From contig JALCCG010000193.1 of the NCBI GenBank assembly GCA_023212695.1, positions 1-40,793 on the forward strand: a DNA stretch of 40,793 nt. The letters are read 5' to 3'. The notes under the pieces were generated by a model. The model saw only the letters and a list, made by a program, of their open reading frames with translations, was not told the DNA's origin and searched no databases. Positions 10,801-21,503 of the stretch are shown here, one piece after another. The stretch comes from Sporisorium sorghi (Eukaryota; Basidiomycota; Ustilaginomycetes; Ustilaginales; Ustilaginaceae). The first letter of the stretch is position 1. Each line of letters starts with the position of its first letter. The translations under genes were made by a program, and so were the position numbers.

Positions 10801-12532
10801 GCTGCTGTGGCTGCAGGCGTGGGCCAAGCGCGTGTCCGAAGACACGCTGCGTGGATCCATCGGCCTTCACATTGGCATCCTGGTGCTGCTGGTGATCGGG
10901 CGATTCCTAACGTACGGCGGCTCGTTGGTGGTGTACCTGTACCTGTTCTGCCCCAAGATCTCGCTGCAGCTGCACAGCGACGAGGTCAAGGGCCTGCTGG
11001 GCTCCGGGGCCGACTTCTTCCTCAACCTCAACCCGGGCCGCATGATCAACCGGTTCACGCAGGACATCTACTCGGTCGACTTCCAGATCTGCGCGTACTA
11101 CGTCAATGTGGTCTTCTTCGTCATCGAGATGGGCTTCTCGCTCGTGCTAATGGCGCTGCCGGCTCCGTACCTGCTCGGCGTCATTGTTGCGATGGCTGCG
11201 ACGTACTTTGCGATCTACAAGCTGTACAGCCCTTCGTCGCGGCAGCTGCGCCGCTTGGAGATGGCGACCAAGTCCGGGCTGCATTCGCAGTTCAAGGAGA
11301 CGTCGGATCTACAGGGACTGTTGACAATTCGCGCTCTGCAGATGCAGCCGCAGTTTGCGTTGGCTACGTCCTCGTTGCTCGACACGTCGCAGCGACCGTA
11401 CTACTCGCTGTGGACGGTGCGCGTGTGGCTGCAGACGTGGCTCAATCTGTTGGCTACGGTGCTCAACACGGCGCTGGTGCTCATCGCGGTGAGTCTGCGG
11501 CACAAGTCGAATGCTGGTCTCGTGGCTGTTGCTTTGATTCAGGCCATTTCGCTGTCGGCGGACCTCAACGGGCTCATGTCGGCCTGGACGGATTTGGAGA
11601 TCGGCATCGTCTCGTTGGAGCGGATTGAGCAGGTGATCACCATCCCCACGGATCCCAAGGACGACCGGACAAAGCTGGATGAGATGCCGAGCACAGCCGG
11701 AGGCGGAACGCGTCCCGCAGCTGTCGGCGTCAGCTTCGAGGACGTCACCGTCGGCTACAACGGCAACGACAACCCGATGTCGCTGCGCAAGGTGAGCTTC
11801 ACGCTGCAACCAGGCGAGCGGCTGGGCATCTGCGGCCGCTCGGGCAGCGGCAAGAGCACGCTTCTCCTCTCTCTCCTGCGCATCCTTGAACCTGCTTCCG
11901 GGCGAATCCTGATCGACGGCGTCGACATCGCGACACTGACAGGCGGATCCGTGCGCCGAAACATCTCGTACATCCCGCAGGAGCCGATGATCCTGCCTTC
12001 GCTCACGGTGCGTGAGAACCTGGATCCTGAGGCGGAGCACTCGGGCGACGAAGCGTACTGGCAAGTGCTCCGCCAAACATCGATGTACGAGACTGTCTCG
12101 CAGCTGCCCGAAGGCTTGGACCACGTGCTGGATTTGCAGAGCCTGAGCATGGGCCAGAAGCAGTTGCTCAACGTCGCGCGCGCGCTGCTCAAGGCGCGTG
12201 GCCTGCTGGTCATGGACGAAGCCACGTCGAATCTGGATTCGGAGACGGACGCGCAGATCCAGCATGCGTTGGCGGCTGCTGCTGCGTCAGAGGATGGGGG
12301 CGATGTCACGCGTGCGCAGTCGAAGAAGGCGGTCAGGGCGGGCAGCGGTGTTGTGGGCAGGCCGACAATGTTGACGATCGCGCATAGGCTGTCGACGATC
12401 ATGGACTATGACAAGATTTTGGTGTTGGGGAATGGCGAGGTGCTGGAGTTTGGGAGTCCCGCGGAGCTGTTGGGGCTGGAGGGCGGAGAGTTCAGGTCCA
12501 TGGTTGACGAGCAAAATCGCGAGGTGGATTAG
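7801..12532 (+). CDS. ABCC-family multidrug-type ABC transporter, apparent frameshift
   Basis: Full-length ABC exporter of about 1576 aa if the frame change is bridged. Order: an N-terminal multi-helix TMD0-like region, membrane domain 1 (~8770-9760), NBD1, membrane domain 2 (~10690-11640), NBD2. NBD1 shows Walker A GEVGVGKT (~9970) and signature LSGGQ (~10243). Its Walker B reads LILDG, so Gly (codon 10316-10318) replaces the second Asp usual in ABCC NBD1. NBD2 shows GRSGSGKST (~11840), LSMGQ (~12147), MDEATSNLD (~12210) and the switch His in AHRLST. The reading frame changes near 9565: before it the frame gives TFAIVSAY, after it NIMLRAAFPFTTSTVF and the conserved VRIIDRPLF helix. Dropping one base joins them well. 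A 109-base GT-AG intron (9561-9669) would also restore frame but would delete that helix, so I think it unlikely. Either a sequencing error or a damaged gene. Likely exports drugs or conjugates across the plasma or vacuolar membrane; substrate unknown. Confidence 0.85.
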
Positions 12533-13592
12533 AGCGTGTACTGAGATCAAGCTAGAGGACTGCACCGAATGATTCGAGCATTGCAAACCTTGACTGAGCT
12601 ATCTTCTATTACGTCGCTATCAACGGATTGTGCTGAGAAGGTTGAGATTTTCCTGAACCAGAGCGTCGACGATGTGGATCCACTTGACCGATGAGCATGT
12701 CAGCCCCTGCCGTCAGCAAAGAGAAGACGAAGCCGCAGCTCACACTCGAATCAAGCGTAACTCAGACTCAGGAGCTCAACTCAAAGAAAGGTAACCTCAA
12801 GGCTGTCCGGGTTATAGACGGGTTTGTAAAGGCAGCGTTATGATTTCGTCGACACTTTTGGCTCGGTTGACAGGGGCTTGAAGCTTCTACAGTAGCTCAG
12901 ACTCTTTTCTCGACGATCCAACGATCAACGCACGCGGCGAAAGCGCAGAAGCGAGACAAGCAGCAGTTTTTGACACTTACCGGCGTGAAAAAGCGGGTCG
13001 TGACGGGTAAAGTGCTTTTGCGAAAGGGAAAAGCAGAAGAAGATTCTTACGATGATCTTGGTTGCAACTCGCTTGGAGCGTCAAGAGAGGAGAGAGTGCA
13101 ATTTCACACTATGGAGACCCTGCAGCCGGAGTTGGGATTCGATGTGTAGCGACTTGAGTGCTGTAGACCTGATCGCTGCTCGCAGGGTGGTCTCGCCCAT
13201 CCATCCGACCAACCTAGTGGAAGACAGCGGTGCAGTCTTGCTCAGTCTGGATGAGATGGATGCGCCCACGTCTTGATAAGTAGCAGCAGCGAGAGCTGCT
13301 AGGATCCAATGTCATTCATATAACTTCTTCATTGTCGACCATCATCTTTGTTTCGGCAGCCCACCCCACCTTCATCTCCGTATATCGGCTCGATCCATCC
13401 ACTTGTGCGTTTCAGCTGCACGTCAACACTGCCGGCAAGTAGGCTCGTTTGTGGCGTCGTTTTGCATCGCAGCGATCTGCAGCACGCACGGATCCCGAAC
13501 CCAACATTAAGCCACACCAACACCATCACCCGTCAACACATCGACGCGACCCATTGTCGTCTGACACACAGCAATCGCCAAAGGGAATCAAG
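12533..13592. other. Intergenic region without recognisable gene
   Basis: This 1.06 kb lies between the ABC transporter stop and the F-box-like gene start. Short open frames occur on both strands but none resembles a protein. A weak ATATAA at 13317-13322 and a CA-rich leader before 13593 may belong to the downstream promoter. Confidence 0.5.
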
Positions 13593-13701
13593 ATGTTTGC
13601 GGCGTTGAAACTCGGTCGCAAGGCGTCTTCCAATCGGATCGTAGCAGAGACCAAGCCAGAGACGCGCGTTTCTGATACGATTCCTCAACTTCCCGCGCTG
13701 T

Positions 13702-13732
<31 letters not shown>

Positions 13733-16700
13733 TGCCGCAAACTCAGCAGACGTCGATGATTTTCCCCACGCAGATCCAAACAAAGCCAAAGCAGACCGGG
13801 GAAACGGAAGCATGGACACTGCTCCAGTGCCCAAACACGAGAAAAACAAAACAAACCAAAAGGAAAACAAATCCAAATTTGGAATTGCAGAATTAGCAAA
13901 AAATAAGCGCCAAAGCCAAAAGATCGTCAACAACACCGCCGATCCGCTAACGCTGCCTCGGTTACAGCTGAGTCAAACTCGAAACCAAGATCGACGATCT
14001 CCTTTCAACTGTCCATCACCATCCTCTTCCTCTGCTCTAGCATCTGCAGCTAGAGATCATCCTAGCTTTGATCGCTCCTTCAGCTCACCATTAGAGCCCG
14101 ATTCAAACAGCGCCGGCGCATCGAGCAGCGAAGACGATCATCAGCAGCAAAGTCTTTCTCCGCGCAAGAGTCATGACAACGACTCGATCATCGCTGTGAG
14201 GAACCACAACGACGACTCTCGGCCATCCTCGCCTACGATCACTGCTGCTGCTGCTGCTGCTGCTCCGGCCACACCTCCTTCGCCCGTCAAACCCCGAGAG
14301 CCTCACAACAATAGCAACGAAATCATGATGGATCGACACTATCCACCGCAACCATCCTACGACAGGAGCAAAGTGCCCTCCAGCACGAGAGGTCCTGCCA
14401 AAGCGTCGGTCTCTACCATCCTCGAATCAGCCAAACGAACCTATTCATCGAGGTCCGCCTTGTCTCCTGTCTCTCCTAGTGGGCCTCTGCTTGGCAACTC
14501 GCTCAACACAAACGCCTCTGCCTCGGTGCTAACCTTTCCCTCTTCACCGGGAGGTGCTCCACCCGTCGAGCCCAGCTTGTTCGCCTACTCGTCCTCTTCC
14601 GGCGTCAACAAATCGTCAAGGAGCCTCAAGGACAGCAATGCGAGCATCCATACCGCTCAAACAAAGAAGAGCACTCGAACAAAGAGCACCGAGCGTGCCA
14701 CGATCCGCAACGCTCGCGGAGAAATCGAATGGAAGGATCCACCTCCTCTTCCCTCTGTTCTTCCTTCCTCGTCCCGCCATCATCTTGCTGCCGCAGCTTC
14801 TGGCTCGCAGTCACGCCGTACCCCTTCGCCCTTTGACGAAGCCCCGCCCAGATCACGCACTCGCTCCAATGGTACCCCCAGTCGCGGCTCGGACGAACGA
14901 CGCCATGCCAGCAGCAGACCTCTTCCTCCAGCGGAGATCCCTTACCAAGCTATCGGCAGCAGTTCTGCTCCTCCCGAAAAGACGTTACCGCAGCGACCCA
15001 GGAACAGACGCAGATCCACCGACGAGGACGGTTTCCACACTGCCGACGAGGACGATCTCGAAGCGCGCGAATGGGAGCGCAAGCGAGAGCGTCAGATGGA
15101 AGCCGACCGTCTCGACGTGTATCGCCGTCAACAGGCGCGAGAAGAGGAGGAGCGACGTGCACGAAAGCGTGCCGAACGCGAGCGACTCTCCGCAGAAGCC
15201 ATGGAACGAGAACGTCAAGCCGAGGCAAACAAACAGGCTGGACGCGAGGCACGTCGTCTAGCGCGTGAGCAGGCGGAGAAGGAGGAAGCAGAACGCCGAA
15301 AGCTCAGACGCGAGGAAGCTCAAAGGAGGCGCATCGAGGCCGAGAAGGCGGCCCAAGAGGAGCGCATCCGCAAAGAAAAGGAGTCGGCCGAAAGGAGAGC
15401 CAAAAGGAAACAACAGGCCGAGGAGCGTCGCAAGCGCGAAGAGGAAGAAGCCATTCGTCGAGCCGAAGAAGAGCGTCTGGCTGCCATCGAGGCCGAGCGA
15501 CTCGCTAAAGAAGAAGCCATCCGAGCGGCGCGCGAAGCTGTGCTCGAGAAGGAACGCCAGCTTGTCGAAGCCAAGCGTCAGGTCGAGGAGGAGGACCGCG
15601 CAGCTCGGCGCGCGGGACGCAGAGAAGACCGACGTGCTCAACGTGCCCTGGCTGCTGGCTTCCCGCCCGGAGAGGTCGATCCCGACGCACAGCAGACCGA
15701 CGACGAGGATGACGACGAGGTCTTTGTCGACGACGACGACGATGCTTCCGATGCCGCTTCCGAGGTGTTTGTCGATGCTGGCACGGAAGACGATATGGAC
15801 GCAGAAGCCAAGAGTGCCACCACCGATTCGATGGCACGCTCGACGTCCAACCTCGATGCGCCTTCTAGCACAGACGGCAGCTCCGACATGCCTGCTACGC
15901 CTGCGGATGAGAAGGCCATGTCCATCATGCCACCCAACCCTTCGTCTACCGATCTGGATAGGAAGTCGTCTTCCAACGCCGGCCACGGCCAAGTCAAGTT
16001 TGCGGCGGGCACCAACGGCGAAGCCACTCCAACTGCTGCTACTCCTGCGGAAAAGATCGCACCGTACAAATCGCACCGCTTCCGCCATGCAGTCAAGGCG
16101 GGCGCGAGACGGATGGTTACGAAGCCATCGGCTGCCGACTCGGCCATCGTGCCTTCCACTTTGTTGCTGTCCGCCACCTTTGCGTCCTCGGAAGGAGAGG
16201 ACGACGATGACGAGAGCAACGACGGCCGACCGCTGGGCGATGACGAGATTGTTCAGCCGAATGGACCATATCGTGAAGGTGGCATCACCTACGGCAGGGG
16301 CTGGTGTGCGCATGGATTGGCTGATCCTTCGCTTACCATCGACCACCGACGGTACGTCCGCGTTCCTCGCGTCAACGCCGCTCAGTCCGATACGGATGAC
16401 AATGCGGAAGCAGCAGCGGCAGCAACACAAGACTTTGACGAGGTTATGTACAGCGATCTGGGCGAGCTCATCTGGTCAGCCACCACGCCGGACGTGATCG
16501 CGCGTCTCATCAGCCATCTCGACTATGCCGACGTTAAAGCGCTGCGTCAAACGTCTCAGTCCATCCGGTTCGCGTTGGGTCAGCTGGCAGGTCGCGAGAT
16601 TGTGCTCGCGCGCTTCCTCTCGCGCGTCGGCTACCAGGCCTGGACGCCCGCCGAGGTGGATGGCAAGATGGTGGACAAGGATCCGTACCCGTTGAGCTTC

Positions 16701-17738
16701 AGCGACTGCGAGGCCTTCTTGCTCAGCTTTGACCTCATGTCGGAATATGCGCTGGTGGGGGCGGAGTACGCGAGGGCGCCGCACAAGATGGATCCGCGCT
16801 ATCCGCGATTGGCGCGTGCGACGACGCGGGCGTACAACCGCGTGTTGACGAGGTTGAGGATGCAGCCCAACTTCCGCGTGCCTAGTCAGCCGGGTCAGCA
16901 GGGAGAGGGAATGTCGACGATCAAGAGTCCCTGGAAGCCCGGCCGGGCTGGCTTCTTCCGCGCCTGGGTTCCATCGAGCGAGGCGGGCGGCTGGTTGAGC
17001 GATACCGAGCTGGCGCGGTGCGAGCGCGAGCTGTTCATCGCGGGCGTACTGCCGCATCTGCAAAAGGGCGATGTGGTGTGGGACTGCGCGGTGGGCGACG
17101 AACGCAACGAGGGCAAGTACATCTTCGACGGGCGCTACCTGCGCGATCTGTCGTTCATGTTTGACCGCGCCGGGCATTTGCCGTCTTGGCTCAACGCGTT
17201 CAGCTTCGCGCCGAGCTACTACCACAACATCATCCGGTCGAGCGACGCGTCGCAGCCGGTGCTTTATTTGGATGTGCTGCCATGGCGCGACCAGATCGTG
17301 TCGACGATGCGGCTGGTGCAGGACCAGGTGGAGACGTTTTCGCCGCAGGGTGCGCGCTACAGGATCTCCAAGTGGCTGTACAGGGCCGTGATCAGCGTGG
17401 TGCCCGGCACGATCATTTCGGATGAAGGGGTGGAGGCGGTGGATGCGGGCTGGCACGGCAAGATTGTCATCGAGACCGAGGGGACTGCAGAGCATGCCAA
17501 GGAGCTGATTTCGAGGTGTGCGGGGCCGGCGGAGTCGGCGCAGATCAAGGCGCGGTTGCTGGCGAGTGTTATGGATGCCGATGGATCGGCGAGGATTCCG
17601 AAGGCTCCGGCGCCGACGAGGGATGAGAAGGGGAATAGGGTGGAGACGACGTCGCCGTGGGCGATTGTGAGGGCGAGGAGCCGGCCGGGGCTGATTTGGA
17701 TTCGGCCGATGGACATGCGTGAGAGGGTTGTGTTTTGA
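13593..17738 (+). CDS. Large F-box-like coiled-coil protein
   Basis: Unrecognised protein of 1381 aa; start is the first in-frame ATG (AAGATG) of a frame that is open further upstream. The N-terminal ~480 residues are low-complexity, rich in Ser, Pro, Asn and Arg, with a poly-Ser tract from an AGC repeat and a poly-Ala tract from a GCT repeat. Residues ~490-683 form a long highly charged coiled coil (Glu/Arg/Ala heptads). A strongly acidic stretch follows at ~700-735. Residues ~955-1010 (PDVIARLISHLDYADVKAL, then RQTSQSIRFAL) resemble an F-box. The C-terminal ~370 residues look globular, with conserved-looking Trp and aromatic blocks (FYI-type motifs around GDVVWDCAVGDERNEGKYIFDG omitted in part) but no enzyme motif I know. 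If the F-box is genuine the protein could be an SCF ubiquitin-ligase adaptor; that is inference. Convergent with the MaoC gene, 139 bases apart. Confidence 0.75.
13703..13731 (+). repeat. AGC trinucleotide repeat encoding poly-Ser
   Basis: A run of AGC units lies inside the F-box-like gene and encodes a block of about ten Ser residues. Such in-frame triplet repeats can change length without breaking the frame. Confidence 0.85.
14242..14265 (+). repeat. GCT trinucleotide repeat encoding poly-Ala
   Basis: About eight GCT/GCC codons in a row within the F-box-like gene encode a poly-Ala block in the disordered N-terminal part. Confidence 0.75.
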
Positions 17739-17877
17739 GGAGGAGCTCCGTGATGGACACTTCTTTGGCAGAACTTGTATCGTTTCGACTCACTCGAGAA
17801 TACCCCACACATTGACACAGTGCAAACACACGCTGATGAGGATACGGGGAGAACAGGCGTTGCATTTCGTTTCAAGG

Positions 17878-18888
17878 CTAAAGCTTGGCAAATCTCGCCA
17901 CATGGTCGTTCGCGACCTCGATGACCCGAGCATAACCCCCGCCGAGACTCTTCTTGCCCGTATCCTTGACATACTGCTCGAAAGCAATCTCCTTCTTGCC
18001 GTCCCTGTCGTCGCCGAGCAGCCACACTCTGGTCTCCAACTCGTCGCCCGGTTTGACCGGCGAAGTGAAGCGAACCGCAAACGCTTGCAGCTCGAACCTC
18101 GTCTTTGCGCCCGTCGTGTTGGCGGGCACGCCGTCGTTGGGGTCCACCGCTTTGAGCACCGCGCGCGCAGCGAAGCCGAACGAGCAGAGGCCGTGCAGGA
18201 TCGTGCCTCCCAGACCGACCTTGTCGCCGAGGCCGGCGTCGATGTGGATCGGGTTGTAGTCGCCGTTGAGGCGGTAGAGCATTGCTTGCTGGACGGTTGT
18301 TTTTTCAGCGAGGACAAAGTCGGGTTCACGTTGAGGCGGTTTGGGCGGCGTGGGTGGTTTGTTGACGAGCGATTTGGAAAAGCCCGTGCCCTGGCCGCCG
18401 CCGCGGTAGAAGCTGCTGCCGACCATGGTGGCGTGGACGCGCCCGACGGGGCTGACGAGCCTGACCTCGGTTTCCGTGACCAGACCATTCGCGCGGTCGT
18501 GGACGGCGCAGATGCGCTTCTCGAGCTTCCACCCTTCGCCCGACACGACAGGGATGGGCGCGTGCACCTCGATGCTCTGCTCGCCGTGCACGATCGTGTT
18601 CAGATCCAGCGAGGGGAACCCAGGCACCGCAGAACGGGACGAGACCATCTCCGAGAAGACAGTCGTGTCCTGCGAGGTACCCTTCAGGCCCAAAACGACA
18701 GGGTAGGTGGCCAAGGCGCGGAAGCCCGCCTCGCGCTCGTACACGTAGTCGAGATCGCGCGCACCCACGCCGATGCTCACGGCATACGTGAGAAGGTCGC
18801 GCCGGTTCCACGAGACAGGCTGCGTACCCGCATCGTGCCCGACGCTCTTGTCGAAGTCGACAGCGGGGTTGTTGCTAGAGGTGGACAT
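17878..18888 (-). CDS. Peroxisomal MaoC-type (R)-enoyl-CoA hydratase
   Basis: Protein of 336 aa related to the hydratase-2 part of the fungal multifunctional beta-oxidation enzyme (FOX2). It should hydrate trans-2-enoyl-CoA to (3R)-hydroxyacyl-CoA. It has a double hot-dog arrangement: an N-terminal degenerate half and a C-terminal catalytic half. The hydratase-2 motif reads YRLNGDYNPIHID, giving catalytic Asp210 and His215 at the family's D-x4-H spacing, followed by LHGLCSFG. The last three residues are AKL, an accepted PTS1 peroxisomal signal. A TATAAATA box lies ~103-110 bases upstream of the ATG. No dehydrogenase domain is fused, so this is a stand-alone hydratase; it may act on a special acyl-CoA rather than in bulk beta-oxidation. 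Single exon, start in GACATGT context on the minus strand. Confidence 0.9.
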   Translation of the reverse strand: MSTSSNNPAVDFDKSVGHDAGTQPVSWNRRDLLTYAVSIGVGARDLDYVYEREAGFRALATYPVVLGLKGTSQDTTVFSEMVSSRSAVPGFPSLDLNTIVHGEQSIEVHAPIPVVSGEGWKLEKRICAVHDRANGLVTETEVRLVSPVGRVHATMVGSSFYRGGGQGTGFSKSLVNKPPTPPKPPQREPDFVLAEKTTVQQAMLYRLNGDYNPIHIDAGLGDKVGLGGTILHGLCSFGFAARAVLKAVDPNDGVPANTTGAKTRFELQAFAVRFTSPVKPGDELETRVWLLGDDRDGKKEIAFEQYVKDTGKKSLGGGYARVIEVANDHVARFAKL

Positions 18889-20071
18889 GGTCCATGTGAG
18901 TGTGGGGGTCGCCGTGAAGATGTACGATTGGTTGTAAGGTGTGGGGTGAGCAGGAGAAGAAGCGGAGGGTCGTGCGAGTTGTGTTGCAATTATTTATACT
19001 CGGCTGGAAATTGCCGGGTCAAGCACGAGCTCAGCGTTCTGACGCTGCTGCTGTCCCTAGCTGGGCCGGAAGCTTGCTCTTAACCGGTGCGAATGGCTGA
19101 GCCGTTGACCGGCTGCCGGTGCACGAATTTGGCAGAGACGCGCTCAACCCACAAAGTGATTTTGGGGCAACTCGCAGCTGCTGCTGCACCCTGCAAACGC
19201 TTCTTCTGGGCAAGCACAGCATGGCTTGAGAGTGCTACAAAACAATAGGCTGCCTCTCGGATAGCTGGTCCCGGGTCGCGTGATGTTCTTACCGGTGCAG
19301 CAAAGTGCGGTCAGTGGGTCTGCAGCTGGGTCTGAAGGCCAAAGTGGTCGGTGCTTTGGCTGCTGTCGAGCTCAAAGATGCTTCTGCACGATGGCTTCCC
19401 TCTTGCGGCTGGCTGGTCAAGTTGATGGTGGTAAGATGGAAAGAAGCAAAGCTGGCTCGGATGTCGAAGTTGACTGGAACATCGCGACCGTCTCATCGCT
19501 TCGTACACACTCAAGTTGCCCAACTATTTTCGACGCTGGGCTCAATGCATTATACGCACTCCGCTCCAGTCGACAGTGTGAGCCGCTCTTGATCGTTGTG
19601 CGCGAGCATGACAGACTATGCTGAGTTGATGTAGGAGCGCATCGAGAAGGGCCATGGGCTCGTGCTGAATTTTTCAGATTTGTTAGACCGCGGCTCTGCG
19701 TTTCTTCCCGCTGAAAAATCCGGTGCGTACGAGAAAAAGAGAAAAAAAGACGCGGAGCTGCGATGACGGAGAGTCGCAGAGGAGAGAGCAAGCGAGCAGC
19801 GAAATTGCGGCGGCGTCCGTGCTTACGGGGCAGAAAGGCTGTGTGGATCAGGAACGCCGAAGAGCTCACAGACCCATCGACATCCAGTTGCCAAGCCAAT
19901 CCGCTGCCATCCATCTCGCTTTGCACAGCCGTCGACGATATCATCCTCCATCACCATCATCACGTCTTGTCCCCTACCCGGCCTCTGTTGCCATCACTTT
20001 CTCTCGGAACCTAAACTCGACACAATCCTCTCGCTGTTTCCCGCGCCGGCGCGCACGCAACTTGGCCCACC
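18889..20071. other. Divergent intergenic region MaoC / BAR-SH3
   Basis: This 1.18 kb separates two divergent genes and should contain both promoters. It holds the MaoC TATA box at 18991-18998 and a CT/CA-rich leader before the BAR-SH3 ATG. I see no gene or RNA in it. Confidence 0.55.
18991..18998 (-). promoter_or_regulatory. TATA box of MaoC hydratase gene
   Basis: On the minus strand this reads TATAAATA, about 103 bases before the hydratase start codon. Confidence 0.6.
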
Positions 20072-21322
20072 ATGAAAGGCTTCGCCAAAGCCATCAAGAG
20101 GACGCCGCACCTCATGACCTCGCGCATCGGCATGGCGGCCAAATCGTCCGATCCAGCGTTCGACTCGCTCAACCAGCGCTTCACCAATCTCGAAAAGCTC
20201 GCGGAAAAGCTGCTCAAGGACTCGTCCACATTCCGCGATGCCGTCAAAAACATGCTCCTCTCGGGCGCGAGTTTCGGGCGTCACTTGGATACGCTCTTCC
20301 AGCCCATCGGATCGGAGTACGACCTGGAACGCAAACATCCCAATGCGCAAACGACCATGACGAATCTGGCGCACTACGGGCAGCTCATGGAGGAGCTCAA
20401 GGAGACGCTGACCCCGGAGATCGAGCTGATCGAGAGCAGGATCCTCTCTCCCACAAAAGACTTTCAGACGGTCATCAAGGCGATCCGCAAGAACATCACC
20501 AAGCGCGATCACAAGCTGGTCGATTTCGACCGACACAACAACTCGTACTCCAAGCTGCGCGATAAGAAGGAAAAGTCGCTCAAGGACGAGCAAAACCTGT
20601 TCAAAGTCGAGCAGGAGTACGAGACGGCAGCGGCGGATTACGAGTACTACAACAATGTGCTCAAGGAGGAGCTGCCGCGGTTTTTCGAGTTGGCGAGTGC
20701 CTTCATGACGCCGCTGTTCCACTCGTTCTACTACATGCAGCTCAACGTGTTCTACCTCACCATGGAGAGGCTCCAGAGTTTTGCGCAAGGCAAATACGAC
20801 TTGAGCAACAACTCGATCGCCGTCGTGGAGGACTCGTACATGGCGCAGCTCACCGATGCCGCCGACAAGCTGGAGAATCTCTCGATCCGAAGAGGCGCAG
20901 TTCCGAGCGCCAAGATCCTCGCTCAGAACCGAGCCGGCAGCGGCTCGTCTGGCGGCCTCAGCCCGTCCGGCTCCCGCCTCAGCGGTCTCTCTGCAGGCGC
21001 ACCCAGCCGCACAGGCCCGCTCGGCCACACCGCCCCACCCGCCTACTCGCCCTCCTCATCAGCTACGCCGGCTTTGGCAGGCATCGCAGCCAAACGCGCC
21101 CCGCCACCGCCCCCAACAAAGCCCAAACCGGGCGCCGCGCTTGCTAAAACTTACGTCGTCGCGCTCTACGACTACACGGCCACCGCGGATGGGGATCTCA
21201 CGTTCAAGGCGGGCGACAGGATCGAGGTGACCGAGCGCACCGCCAGCACCGACGATTGGTGGACGGGTATTGTCAATGGCAACAAGGGCGTGTTCCCGGG
21301 TAACTATGTGAGGGAGGAGTAG
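20072..21322 (+). CDS. RVS167: BAR-SH3 amphiphysin-like protein Rvs167/Hob1
   Basis: Protein of 416 aa acting in endocytosis and cortical actin organisation. Residues ~1-245 form a BAR domain, beginning MKGFAKAIKRTPHLM and containing the coiled-coil helices typical of fungal Rvs167/Hob1, which form a curved membrane-binding dimer. Residues ~285-350 are a Ser/Gly/Pro-rich linker ending in a PPPPP run. Residues ~358-416 form an SH3 domain with ALYDY, the adjacent WW pair and the PGNYV end. Yeast Rvs167 works with Rvs161 at endocytic vesicle scission; no Rvs161 partner is in this window. Single exon; ATG lies in a good context (CCACCATGA). Domain order and length match the family. Convergent with the next gene, 181 bases apart. 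Confidence 0.95.
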   Translation: MKGFAKAIKRTPHLMTSRIGMAAKSSDPAFDSLNQRFTNLEKLAEKLLKDSSTFRDAVKNMLLSGASFGRHLDTLFQPIGSEYDLERKHPNAQTTMTNLAHYGQLMEELKETLTPEIELIESRILSPTKDFQTVIKAIRKNITKRDHKLVDFDRHNNSYSKLRDKKEKSLKDEQNLFKVEQEYETAAADYEYYNNVLKEELPRFFELASAFMTPLFHSFYYMQLNVFYLTMERLQSFAQGKYDLSNNSIAVVEDSYMAQLTDAADKLENLSIRRGAVPSAKILAQNRAGSGSSGGLSPSGSRLSGLSAGAPSRTGPLGHTAPPAYSPSSSATPALAGIAAKRAPPPPPTKPKPGAALAKTYVVALYDYTATADGDLTFKAGDRIEVTERTASTDDWWTGIVNGNKGVFPGNYVREE

Positions 21323-21503
21323 AAGAGGCGCGGTTTGCGAGTCTGGATTCGAACATTCTATGCCCATTTCTCACATTTGGAATGCATGTTTGCAATGGAG
21401 CCTCGTCTCGTGTGCTGCTGGAGTGCCAAGCTGTTGAATTGAGTTCCTCGATGGGATGAGTAGAAAGACTGGTGAATGCAGTGATTGAGAAGGGTATACA
21501 CGG

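Noticed and set aside
21335..21360. GTTCGAATCC-like tRNA B box on the minus strand
   Set aside because: The flanking bases cannot form the T stem and no matching A box or acceptor stem is present.
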